Notes under the pieces: generated by a model | Told to the model about the DNA's origin: nothing | Databases searched by the model: none | The model's input: only the letters and a program-made list of their open reading frames with translations | Source: Treponema sp. | Lineage (GTDB): Bacteria; Spirochaetota; Spirochaetia; Treponematales; Breznakiellaceae | DNA length: 12,717 bases | Direction of reading: 5' to 3' | NCBI GenBank assembly: GCA_031290325.1 | Contig: JAITNU010000199.1 | Location: 1 to 12,717 of the forward strand | Made by a program: the position numbers and the translations under genes | Shown here: positions 1 to 6,699 of the stretch, in pieces | Position numbering within the stretch: position 1 is the stretch's first letter | Layout of the letters: each line of letters opens with the position of its first letter

Positions 1-15
1 GTGCTCTTCCGATCT
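1..15. other. Illumina adapter remnant at contig end
   Basis: The first 15 bases, GTGCTCTTCCGATCT, are identical to the 3' end of the standard Illumina read-2 adapter. They are almost certainly an untrimmed library artefact and not genomic. Bases 16-43 between the adapter and the ATPase stop codon hold nothing recognisable. Confidence 0.93.
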
Positions 16-43
16 GGCAGCACAATAAGACCGATTTTATACA

Positions 44-1324
44 CTACACACAAAACGCCGCATAGTGGGGTATCGCTAAAACAGTATCGTTTTGACCAAA
101 ATTCTTTTCAGAAAACCGGATCGAATAGGCTGGGGTATAGCGCTGAATGAACTGGTTCAGACTTTTTGAATGGGTTTTTACGCCTTTTTTTACTTCGATC
201 CCGATAATATCTGTTCCCTTTTGCAGGACAAAATCAAGCTCGGCGCTATGTTCACTGGTCCAATAAAAGAGAGGATAGTTATTAGCGGTAAGGGCCTGGG
301 CAATGTAATTTTCTGTAATGGCCCCCATAAACTGATTACTGTCACCAGTCAGAATCGTCTGTTGCGCTATACCGGACTTCATGGCGAGGAGTCCTATGTC
401 GCCCATGTAGAGCTTAAAAGAAGTGAAGTCTGTATAGACCGGTATGGGGTTCACCGCCTGTTCCAGTCTCAGACATTTCAACACCACGCCGGCTTGAGAT
501 AGCCATTCAATGGATGCTCCAAACAAAGCGGCGCTGCCTCCTCGCTGTATCACTTTATACTGAAACTTTTTATTTTCCTTGGCAAGCTGGGTAGGAATGG
601 AATTGAAACAAGCGCGAATTTTGACGGTATCGGCTGTACCGGCATATTTTGCCATATCGGCAACATAATTATTTACAATCTCATTTTGTATAGTCGGGAT
701 AAGCACCAGCTTGTTATGCCTGGCGAAAGCATCGACACAGGCCGGCATACCTCCAGTGATAAGATAACAGCGATAACGTTCGATTGCCTTTTCATGCAGC
801 GCATCAGGTAGCGGTATCACAGTATCAAAGTTACGCCGTATTTCATCTGCCAGACGTTCCTCCCCAAGTGCCCAGAGGAACTCCTCAAAATCCAGCGGAT
901 AGAGGGTAAGACTCTCCACCTTGCCCACGGGGAAAGAATGTCGATTAATCGCTACCCCCAGCAGACTCCCCGCTGCAGCGATATGATATTCAGGCGCGCT
1001 TTCACAAAAATATTTGAGAGAAGTCAAGGCCCGTTCACAGCTTTGAATCTCGTCCAGGATAATGAGCGTTTCCCCTGGAATGATGGCAGAGGCCCCGAGG
1101 GTTTCAAGGAAACAGATAAGCCGCTTAGGTTCAATACTACCGGAAAAATAATCCGCCGCCTGAAGGTTGGTCTCCAGATTAACGTACAAAGTGTTTTTAA
1201 AATAAGTATTGCCAAACTCATTCAATATGAAGGTTTTACCGACCTGCCGAGCGCCGTAGAGCAGCAACGGCATCCGGCCCCTGTTTTTCCATTCCAGCAG
1301 TTTGACTTCAACTTTCCTGCGCAT
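44..1324 (-). CDS. AAA-type ATPase with DUF4143-like C-terminal domain
   Basis: A 426-residue protein of the AAA_14/DUF4143 family, which is common and patchily distributed in bacteria and archaea; its cellular role is not established. Walker A is GARQVGKT at residues 24-31, Walker B is LIILDEIQ at 87-94, and a sensor-like AAAGSLLG lies at 116-123. The C-terminal third has the pattern AELDFVLQ (361-368) followed by IEVKKG (376-381), which resembles the D...ExK core of a PD-(D/E)XK nuclease fold; whether it cuts DNA is unknown. The length is normal for the family. The reading frame stays open upstream to 1444, but homologues typically begin close to the KLLEWKN segment. The chosen ATG also sits exactly where a good promoter predicts transcription to start, with no Shine-Dalgarno sequence. 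It is divergent from hflX and alone on its strand here. Such ATPases are often exchanged horizontally; no mobility signal is visible beside it. Confidence 0.9.
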   Translation of the reverse strand: MRRKVEVKLLEWKNRGRMPLLLYGARQVGKTFILNEFGNTYFKNTLYVNLETNLQAADYFSGSIEPKRLICFLETLGASAIIPGETLIILDEIQSCERALTSLKYFCESAPEYHIAAAGSLLGVAINRHSFPVGKVESLTLYPLDFEEFLWALGEERLADEIRRNFDTVIPLPDALHEKAIERYRCYLITGGMPACVDAFARHNKLVLIPTIQNEIVNNYVADMAKYAGTADTVKIRACFNSIPTQLAKENKKFQYKVIQRGGSAALFGASIEWLSQAGVVLKCLRLEQAVNPIPVYTDFTSFKLYMGDIGLLAMKSGIAQQTILTGDSNQFMGAITENYIAQALTANNYPLFYWTSEHSAELDFVLQKGTDIIGIEVKKGVKTHSKSLNQFIQRYTPAYSIRFSEKNFGQNDTVLAIPHYAAFCV

Positions 1325-1330
1325 AGATTC

Positions 1331-1359
1331 ATTATGATGCCATTTGACTTTTATGTCAA
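1331..1359 (-). promoter_or_regulatory. Promoter of the ATPase gene, leaderless arrangement
   Basis: Read on the minus strand there is a perfect -35 TTGACA (1354-1359), a 17-base spacer and a -10 CATAAT (1331-1336, one mismatch to consensus). Seven positions after the -10 element comes base 1324, which is the A of the chosen ATG. The mRNA would therefore start at its own start codon, in agreement with the missing Shine-Dalgarno sequence. Confidence 0.6.
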
Positions 1360-1473
1360 GAAAAATACAAAAATATATGATTTTTTTCGACATAACAATC
1401 AGAAAGCAGCTTGGCGATGGAAATGTATCAGGCACACCAAACAATCATTCCCAAGAACCTCCTTCCCCTTTTG

Positions 1474-1482
1474 TGCTATACT
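1474..1482 (+). promoter_or_regulatory. Extended -10 promoter of hflX
   Basis: TGCTATACT is an extended -10 element (TG, one base, then TATACT with one mismatch). No recognisable -35 lies 16-18 bases upstream, which is usual for extended -10 promoters. Transcription would start at 1489-1490, at the second of two in-frame ATGs, so this message would also be leaderless. Confidence 0.45.
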
Positions 1483-1489
1483 TATGCTT

Positions 1490-2785
1490 ATGAATATACA
1501 AGAAATACCCCCTCTCCACGAAACGCAGGAAGCAACGCGGCGGGCTTTTCTGGTGGGCATCAGGGATGGTGAGACCGGACAAGCAGAGGCCGATTCCCTT
1601 GGGGCGGAACTGGCGGGCCTGGCGTCCACCTTGGGCGTTGAAGTTGCTGGCCAGGAGACCGTGCATATACGGGAGCGTCATGCCCAGTACGGTATGGGCA
1701 CCGGTAAGGCCCAGGAGCTTGCGGAAAAGGCCGCCGGGGCCAACTGCATCATCTTCGACCGCACCCTGTCCCCTTCACAACAGCGAAACTGGGAACGCCT
1801 CACGGGTATCTCTGCGGTTGATCGGGAGGAGCTTATCATCCAGATCTTTGCAAGCCGCGCCACCACACGGGAAGCGGTATTGCAGGTTGAGTTGGCTTCC
1901 CTTACCTACAGCCTTCCCCGGCTCAGTCATAAGTACATCAACCTCGCCCGTCAGCGGGGCGGGCGGTACGGCGCCAAGGGTGCAGGGGAAACTAAGTATG
2001 AGACGGATCGCCGGCTGGTGGAAGGACGGATTCACCGGCTGAAACAGGAACTGGCAGAGGTCCGTAAACGCCGGGCAACTCAGCGGAAGCAGCGGGAGCG
2101 GGTTCCCATTCCTGCCTGCGCCCTGGTGGGCTATACCAACGCGGGGAAGTCCTCCCTGCTCAACGCCATGACCAAGGCAGCAGTTTTTGTGGAGGATACC
2201 CTCTTCGCCACCCTTGACCCCACGACGCGGCGGCTTGAGATGGAGGGGCAGCCCATACTCCTCACGGATACGGTGGGCTTCATCCGCAGGCTGCCCCATA
2301 ACCTGGTGGACGCTTTCCGCGCTACCCTTGAAGAGGTCTCCCGGGCCGATCTGTTGATACACGTGCTCGACGCCTCGGACCCGGATATGGACCGCTATTT
2401 TGAGACAACCCTGGGGGTTCTGCGGGACCTTGGGGCGGAGAAAACGCCAGTCATCACGGTATTGAACAAATGCGACCGTCTGAGCACTCCAGAGGCACTG
2501 GAACAGGTGCAGAAACGCTATACCGACGCGGTGTGTATCTCGGCTAAGGAACGGACGGGGCTTACCGAACTTGCCCGGCGTATAGATATGCTCCTCTCTG
2601 GGGAGGCAGTAACCTTCCATCTCCCACCGGACCGCCATGACCTTGCTGCCCTGCTCCACCGTTCAGGGACGATCCTCTCGGAACGTTATGAGGAAGGGGC
2701 TATTGTCATGGAAGCGAGGACTGGAGAGCGGATCCGGGAGCTGCTCAAGGCATATATACCCCCGATACCGGTCCCTAGTCCTTGA
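1490..2785 (+). CDS. hflX: Ribosome-associated GTPase HflX
   Basis: HflX binds the large ribosomal subunit and uses GTP to split stalled or stress-inactivated ribosomes. This 431-residue protein has the HflX N-terminal domain (GMGTGKAQEL around 68-77; FDRTLSPSQQRNWE at 89-102) and the family signature AKGAGETKYETDRR at 162-175. The G domain follows: G1 GYTNAGKS (214-221), G2 TLFATLDPT (237-245), G3 DTVGF (260-264), G4 NKCD (326-329) and G5 SAK (351-353). All catalytic motifs are present. The open frame runs back to 938, but that part lies antisense to the ATPase and has no HflX similarity. In-frame ATGs lie at 1484 and 1490; I prefer 1490 because the promoter would start transcription there, and neither has a Shine-Dalgarno sequence. 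The 3' end overlaps the stop of the convergent rpmE by 11 bases, so neither gene has room for its own terminator between them. Confidence 0.95.
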   Translation: MNIQEIPPLHETQEATRRAFLVGIRDGETGQAEADSLGAELAGLASTLGVEVAGQETVHIRERHAQYGMGTGKAQELAEKAAGANCIIFDRTLSPSQQRNWERLTGISAVDREELIIQIFASRATTREAVLQVELASLTYSLPRLSHKYINLARQRGGRYGAKGAGETKYETDRRLVEGRIHRLKQELAEVRKRRATQRKQRERVPIPACALVGYTNAGKSSLLNAMTKAAVFVEDTLFATLDPTTRRLEMEGQPILLTDTVGFIRRLPHNLVDAFRATLEEVSRADLLIHVLDASDPDMDRYFETTLGVLRDLGAEKTPVITVLNKCDRLSTPEALEQVQKRYTDAVCISAKERTGLTELARRIDMLLSGEAVTFHLPPDRHDLAALLHRSGTILSERYEEGAIVMEARTGERIRELLKAYIPPIPVPSP

Positions 2786-2978
2786 TATTGTACTTTCTGC
2801 GGAAACGCTCAATACGGCCGGCAGTGTCCACCAGCTTCTGCTTACCCGTGAAAAACGGGTGGCAGGCAGAACAAATTTCAACCTTGATATCCTTCATGGT
2901 TGAACGGGTTTCGATCACGCTTCCACAGGCACAGGTGATCTTCGCCGGTGTGTATTTAGGGTGAATCTTATTTTTCAT
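2775..2978 (-). CDS. rpmE: 50S ribosomal protein L31, zinc-binding type
   Basis: A 67-residue L31 that begins MKNKIHPKYTPAKITCACG. It has all four zinc ligands in the CxC...CxxC arrangement (C16, C18, C36, C39) and the typical HPFFTGKQK segment at 40-48, so it is the zinc-containing form that bacteria may swap for a cysteine-free paralogue when zinc is scarce. The start is supported by GGAGGA ending nine bases before the ATG. It lies 53 bases after rho in the same direction, a pairing seen in many bacteria, so co-transcription with rho is likely. The last 11 bases overlap the end of hflX tail to tail. Confidence 0.97.
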   Translation of the reverse strand: MKNKIHPKYTPAKITCACGSVIETRSTMKDIKVEICSACHPFFTGKQKLVDTAGRIERFRRKYNIKD

Positions 2979-3031
2979 CTATGGTGATCCTCCGATCGGT
3001 ACTCGCTATAGTCTTTTTAAGGCTCCATTCC

Positions 3032-4867
3032 TCAATCCGCACCGGCGGTCCCGGGATTCATGGATTTGAGGAATGCTTCATTATTCTTGCTTTTCTTCAT
3101 CCTGTCAATCAGGAGTTCAATGATCTCGATGTCGTCCATGGGATTAATAACCTTCCTGAGGATCCATATCTTCTGGAGTTCTTCCTCTGAGAGGAGGAGT
3201 TCCTCTTTCCGGGTCCCGGACTTCTTGATGCTGATGGCCGGGAAGAGCCGCCGGTCGGAAATGCGCCGGTCCAGGTCGATTTCCATGTTGCCGGTGCCCT
3301 TGAATTCCTCGAAGATAACCTCGTCCATGCGGCTGCCGGTTTCCACCAGGGCGGTCGAAATAATGGTGAGGCTCCCCCCTTCTTCGATGTTCCGGGCAGC
3401 CCCGAAGAAGCGTTTCGGCCTGTGGAGGGCATTAGAATCCACACCGCCTGAGAGTATCTTCCCTGAAGTGGGGACGGTCTGGTTATAGGCCCGTGCCAGG
3501 CGGGTGATAGAATCCAGGAGAATGACCACGTCTTTCTTGTGTTCCACCAGGCGCTTGGCCTTTTCCATAACCATCTCAGTAACCTGGATATGCCGGGAGG
3601 CCTGCTCATCAAAGGTTGAGGAGATAACCTCTGCCCTGACGGTCCGCTCCATATCAGTTACTTCTTCAGGCCGTTCATCAATGAGGAGGACGATGAGGTA
3701 CACCTCAGGGTGGTTCTTGGTGATGGCATTGGCTATCTTCTGCATCATGATGGTCTTGCCGGTCCGGGGCGGCGCCACGATGATTGCCCGCTGCCCTTTT
3801 CCAATAGGACAGAACAGGTTGATGATCCGGGCTGAAATATCCTCGGTAAGGGTTTCAAGATTGAGTTTTTCATTAGGATACAGGGCGGTGAGGTTGTCAA
3901 AGGGAATCCGGTTCTGGGCCACTGTGGGATCGTCGTAGTTGACGGTCTCAACCCGGAGCATGGCAAAGAAGCGCTCCTGTTCCTTGGGGCTGCGGATCTG
4001 GCCATAGACCGTATCCCCGGTTTTCAGGGCAAAAAGCCTGATCTGACTGGGACTGATGTAAATATCATCCGGTCCGGGAAGGTAGGAATTCTGGGGACTG
4101 CGGAGGAAGCCGTAGCTATCGGGGAGTATTTCCAGGGACCCGTAGGCGTAGATGATGCCCCCCCGCTCCGTATGGGCCTTGAGAATGGAAAAGATGATTT
4201 CCTGCTTCTTGAGGGAGACCATATCTTCGTGGGAGATGTTATAACAGGCCGCCAGTTCCCGCAGGTCTATCATGTTGAGCCTGATAAGCTCATTGATACA
4301 GAGCCGGGGCTTACCGTTGTCCTGATCGACCCGGGGTTCCGGTTTTCCGTAGATATCCGGCATAGAAGGCAGGTTTTTAGGGAAAGCCGGTACTGCCGCA
4401 AGGGGCGCCGTATCAGATACCGGAACCGTGCCCAGCAGTCCCTGCGGCGGACCGCTGCGGTTATAGGTTCCCCGCCCGCGGGATCGTCCGGGAGCAGTAA
4501 AGGGCATATCCCCGGCGAAATTCTCCTCCAGGTTTCCCCCTTCGGCATTGGCCTGCCCCTCATAGCGTCCCCGGTTTTCCCGGACCTGAACCGTCCGCCG
4601 TGCCCGTGCCCGTATCACCACTTTACCGTTTGGCCGCTCTTCCTCGGCAGACTCTTCTTCATGAGGCCCTTCTTCAGGGGGAGCCTCCCAATGCTCCTGC
4701 TCAGGAGCCTGATCCGGCGCTTCTGGGGCACCGCCGTTCAGTAGCACAGGTGCTGAAGAACGTTCTGGTACTTCCTCCTGTACCAGAGCCTCCCCCAGAT
4801 CCATGTCAAGCGTTTCTTCACTCGCTTCTAGTGTTTTTGGTTTTCGACCTCTTCTTACTATTGCCAT
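3032..4867 (-). CDS. rho: Transcription termination factor Rho with long N-terminal extension
   Basis: Rho is a hexameric RNA helicase that ends transcription of untranslated RNA. At 611 residues this one is about 190 longer than the E. coli protein (419). Residues 1-185 are low-complexity: an acidic E/P-rich stretch (about 25-78), then an R-rich part (RARARR at 86-91) and RG-rich part (GRSRGRG at 127-133). From about 186 it is a standard Rho: Rho_N helices (190-232), the cold-shock-like RNA-binding domain with YGFLRS (252-257) and GPDDIYISPSQIR (265-277), the P-loop APPRTGKT (365-372), Walker B with the presumed catalytic Glu in LLIDERPEEV (394-403), the DSITRLARAYN segment (452-462) and the secondary RNA site GKILSGGVDSNAL (469-481). 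The P-loop has Thr where many Rho proteins have Ala (PPRTGKT versus PPKAGKT). The start has AGAGGTGG just upstream. It is followed by rpmE and preceded by its own promoter. Confidence 0.97.
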   Translation of the reverse strand: MAIVRRGRKPKTLEASEETLDMDLGEALVQEEVPERSSAPVLLNGGAPEAPDQAPEQEHWEAPPEEGPHEEESAEEERPNGKVVIRARARRTVQVRENRGRYEGQANAEGGNLEENFAGDMPFTAPGRSRGRGTYNRSGPPQGLLGTVPVSDTAPLAAVPAFPKNLPSMPDIYGKPEPRVDQDNGKPRLCINELIRLNMIDLRELAACYNISHEDMVSLKKQEIIFSILKAHTERGGIIYAYGSLEILPDSYGFLRSPQNSYLPGPDDIYISPSQIRLFALKTGDTVYGQIRSPKEQERFFAMLRVETVNYDDPTVAQNRIPFDNLTALYPNEKLNLETLTEDISARIINLFCPIGKGQRAIIVAPPRTGKTIMMQKIANAITKNHPEVYLIVLLIDERPEEVTDMERTVRAEVISSTFDEQASRHIQVTEMVMEKAKRLVEHKKDVVILLDSITRLARAYNQTVPTSGKILSGGVDSNALHRPKRFFGAARNIEEGGSLTIISTALVETGSRMDEVIFEEFKGTGNMEIDLDRRISDRRLFPAISIKKSGTRKEELLLSEEELQKIWILRKVINPMDDIEIIELLIDRMKKSKNNEAFLKSMNPGTAGAD

Positions 4868-5038
4868 TGATTAAACCACCTCTACATTATTGCATTTTCA
4901 TATAAACAGAATGAGAAAAAAAGGATAATACTATCACGTATATTCAAACGTGTTCGTTTCCTGTTAGATTATTGATTCTTAACATTCGAAGGATTACAGC
5001 GCTCAAAGGACAATTTCCATTAACCTGTTTATCTGTTA
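4868..5038 (-). promoter_or_regulatory. AT-rich untranslated leader of rho
   Basis: If transcription starts near 5038, rho has a leader of about 170 bases, strikingly AT-rich beside GC-rich genes. It holds a possible five-codon frame (ATG GAA ATT GTC CTT TGA) preceded by AACAGG, and a weak 5-base stem CACGT/ACGTG (eight-base loop) followed 12 bases later by seven T. Rho genes in other bacteria are autoregulated through their leaders; whether this one is cannot be read from the sequence. I see no gene here. Confidence 0.35.
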
Positions 5039-5044
5039 AAAATA

Positions 5045-5074
5045 AGTATAACGATAAAACCCTTCGTATGTCAA
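5045..5074 (-). promoter_or_regulatory. Promoter of rho (and rpmE)
   Basis: On the minus strand there is a perfect -35 TTGACA (5069-5074), an 18-base spacer and a -10 TATACT (5045-5050). It begins 14 bases after the cinA/pncC stop codon. There is no terminator-like hairpin between that stop and the promoter, so read-through from the upstream operon is also possible. Confidence 0.65.
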
Positions 5075-5087
5075 TACCTAATACCAG

Positions 5088-5564
5088 TCACGGGATCCGG
5101 TGTATCAGTTCTCCCAGGGCAGCGGTAGCAGCGGCGGCTCGTACCCCATTCCGGGAACCGGTATAATGAAACAGCGACGCCTGCGCTGCTTCCCCTTGCA
5201 GCATCGTACCTATCCATACTGTCCCTACCGGTACCGCGCTTCCGTCCCCCTCGGGACCTGCCAGGCCGGTTACTGAAACGGCCATATCTGCGCCGCTCCG
5301 TTCCAGGGCGCCCTGGGCCATGGCGCAGGCGGTTTCCCGGCTTACCGCCCCATAGTGCAGGACCAGGTCTGCCTCCACCCCCAGCATCGCGGTTTTTGCC
5401 GCCACGGTATAGCAGACAAAGGAACCCCACAACACGGAAGATGCCCCGGGCACCTGGGCCAGGAGGTCCGCCACCAGACCTGCGGTACAGGACTCTGCCA
5501 GCACCAGGGTCTTGGAAGTGGCAGATAGTTTTTTGATCAGCAGTTCGGCAGGGGAATCAGTCAT
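5088..5564 (-). CDS. pncC: CinA C-terminal family protein, probable nicotinamide-nucleotide amidase
   Basis: A 158-residue stand-alone CinA C-terminal domain. Characterised members (PncC) deamidate nicotinamide mononucleotide to nicotinate mononucleotide, recycling the NMN released by NAD-dependent DNA ligase. Family signatures are LAESCTAGL (22-30), the WGSFVCYTVAAKTAMLGV segment (46-63), GAVSRETACAMAQGA (72-86), VSVTGLAGPEG (96-106), VPVGTVWIG (111-119) and a C-terminal SRNGVR. The N-terminal molybdopterin-binding-like domain of full CinA is absent, which is common for PncC. The frame continues upstream to 5630 inside the bactofilin gene, but conserved sequence starts only after the ATG at 5564. 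That ATG overlaps the bactofilin stop by eight bases (ATGACTGA), a typical translational-coupling arrangement. It is the last gene of the lnt operon. Confidence 0.9.
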   Translation of the reverse strand: MTDSPAELLIKKLSATSKTLVLAESCTAGLVADLLAQVPGASSVLWGSFVCYTVAAKTAMLGVEADLVLHYGAVSRETACAMAQGALERSGADMAVSVTGLAGPEGDGSAVPVGTVWIGTMLQGEAAQASLFHYTGSRNGVRAAAATAALGELIHRIP

Positions 5565-5994
5565 CGTTTCGCTGCAATTCCGCCTTGATCTCCTGGATGG
5601 GACGGGAGAATATTTCCACCTCCTTGTCAACTCCAGTCATGCTGCACTGTCCTTCAAAAAGCACCCCATCGGCTATGCGTAACCGGGCCGCGATAAGATC
5701 TCCCCGCACTCGTGCGCCGGGGAACATATCGATCTTATCCTTGGCGCTGACCGGGGCAACCACGGTGCCATACACCGTGAGGGATGTTACCCAAATATGG
5801 TCTGCCTTAACCTCCGCGCCCTTATCAACGATGAGTGCACCGGTTGCTTCAATGGTTCCCTCGAATTTGCCCCGGATACACAGCGTTTCCTTAAACCGGA
5901 GGAACCCGTTAAATTTGGTAGTCTCCCCAAAAACAACGGTCCGGGGACCATCTTTCCGTTTTCCTGCTGTTTTCAGCATATCTGTTTTCGACAT
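5557..5994 (-). CDS. Bactofilin family cytoskeletal protein
   Basis: Bactofilins are small proteins that polymerise without nucleotide into filaments, usually at the inner membrane, and position cell-wall or shape machinery; in spirochaetes some affect helical shape. This 145-residue protein has a short basic N-terminal tail (to about 15), then the right-handed beta-helix core with its periodic small and hydrophobic residues: TVVFGETTKFNGFLRF, LCIRGKFEGTIEATGALIVD, AEVKADHIWVTSLTVYGTV, ARVRGDLIAARLRI. It ends in a charged tail. I start at the ATG at 5994; a GTG two codons earlier (6000) directly follows the response-regulator TAG and is a possible alternative, since AGGA stands near both. The gene abuts the response regulator upstream and overlaps cinA/pncC downstream. 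No peptidoglycan hydrolase lies next to it in this window. Confidence 0.9.
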   Translation of the reverse strand: MSKTDMLKTAGKRKDGPRTVVFGETTKFNGFLRFKETLCIRGKFEGTIEATGALIVDKGAEVKADHIWVTSLTVYGTVVAPVSAKDKIDMFPGARVRGDLIAARLRIADGVLFEGQCSMTGVDKEVEIFSRPIQEIKAELQRNDD

Positions 5995-6000
5995 TATCAC

Positions 6001-6699
6001 CTATTCCTGATGAAAGGGGCTGCGGATTTGACTTTCCAAAACGGTAAGGCCAATCTCGTTTTTCTTGAGGTCTTTCCATGCAAGTATCGTTTTCTCGATT
6101 CGGGCATCCACTTCTGCGATATATTTTCTCACCGCCTGGGTTTTTTCCATGACGACCCCAAACACAAGGGCCAGGGTTGCTTCATTCTGTGAAATCTGGC
6201 CAATGACCGACTCCAGTTCATCGATACTTTTGACAAAATCCCCCATGTTGTTTTTCATATCAGCACTGAGTTCTTCCGCCAGGTCCAGACGGGATTCCCG
6301 GACCGCAATCTGGGCAAAGAGTTCCCGGTTACGAAGTACCGCCCGAATCCGCGCAAGCACCTCGGAAAAGTTAAAGGGCTTGGTGATATAATCATCCACC
6401 CCCATTTCAAAACCCTCAACCTTATCCTTTACATCGTCTAACGCGGAAAACATGATAATGGGAATCTGCCGGAATTGCGGTTCCTGCTTGAGGTACTTCG
6501 TAAGCTCCCAACCGGACATCCGGGGTATAACCGTATCCAGCATGATGAGATCCGGATAAAAACGCTTGACCCGTTCCAGGGCTTCCACCCCATCATTCGC
6601 TTTCTCTACAATAAACCCCAGCTTGGTCAGCATGACTTCGAAGAACTCAAGATTTATCAGATCATCATCCACCATGAGTATCTTCTTACGTGGGTTCAT
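6001..6699 (-). CDS. Response regulator with helical C-terminal output region
   Basis: A 232-residue protein with an N-terminal receiver domain (about 5-122). The acidic pocket is D11-D12-D13, the phospho-acceptor is D55 in MLDTVIPRMSG, the switch residue is S85 in MFSALDD, and the conserved Lys is K107 in ITKPF, so phosphorylation chemistry looks intact. The remainder (about 125-232) is predicted helical and charged, perhaps a coiled coil, and shows no DNA-binding helix-turn-helix, GGDEF or EAL motif, so a protein-protein output is more likely than transcription. No histidine kinase is present in the window. A Shine-Dalgarno GGAAGGA precedes the ATG. The start lies 14 bases inside the end of lnt, and its TAG directly precedes the bactofilin start region, which suggests that it works with the envelope or shape genes around it; that link is inference. 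Confidence 0.9.
   Translation of the reverse strand: MNPRKKILMVDDDLINLEFFEVMLTKLGFIVEKANDGVEALERVKRFYPDLIMLDTVIPRMSGWELTKYLKQEPQFRQIPIIMFSALDDVKDKVEGFEMGVDDYITKPFNFSEVLARIRAVLRNRELFAQIAVRESRLDLAEELSADMKNNMGDFVKSIDELESVIGQISQNEATLALVFGVVMEKTQAVRKYIAEVDARIEKTILAWKDLKKNEIGLTVLESQIRSPFHQE

Noticed and set aside
938..1483. Open frame joined to the 5' end of hflX that would lengthen the protein by about 180 residues
   Set aside because: It lies antisense to the ATPase gene, has no similarity to HflX, and HflX homologues begin near residue 1 of the chosen start.
1775..2659. 294-codon open frame on the minus strand within hflX
   Set aside because: It is the antisense shadow of a GC-rich gene with all GTPase motifs on the plus strand; no domain is recognisable in the antisense product.
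2844..2860. Hairpin ACCCGT/ACGGGT as terminator of hflX or rpmE
   Set aside because: It lies inside the conserved HPFFTGK codons of rpmE and is not followed by a T tract on either strand.
4172..4744. 190-codon open frame on the plus strand over the rho N-terminal region
   Set aside because: It is antisense to the low-complexity, GC-rich part of rho and has no ribosome site or recognisable motif.
5565..5630. 22-residue N-terminal extension of the CinA/PncC protein
   Set aside because: It lies in the bactofilin gene in another frame, and the conserved family sequence begins after the ATG at 5564 that overlaps the bactofilin stop.
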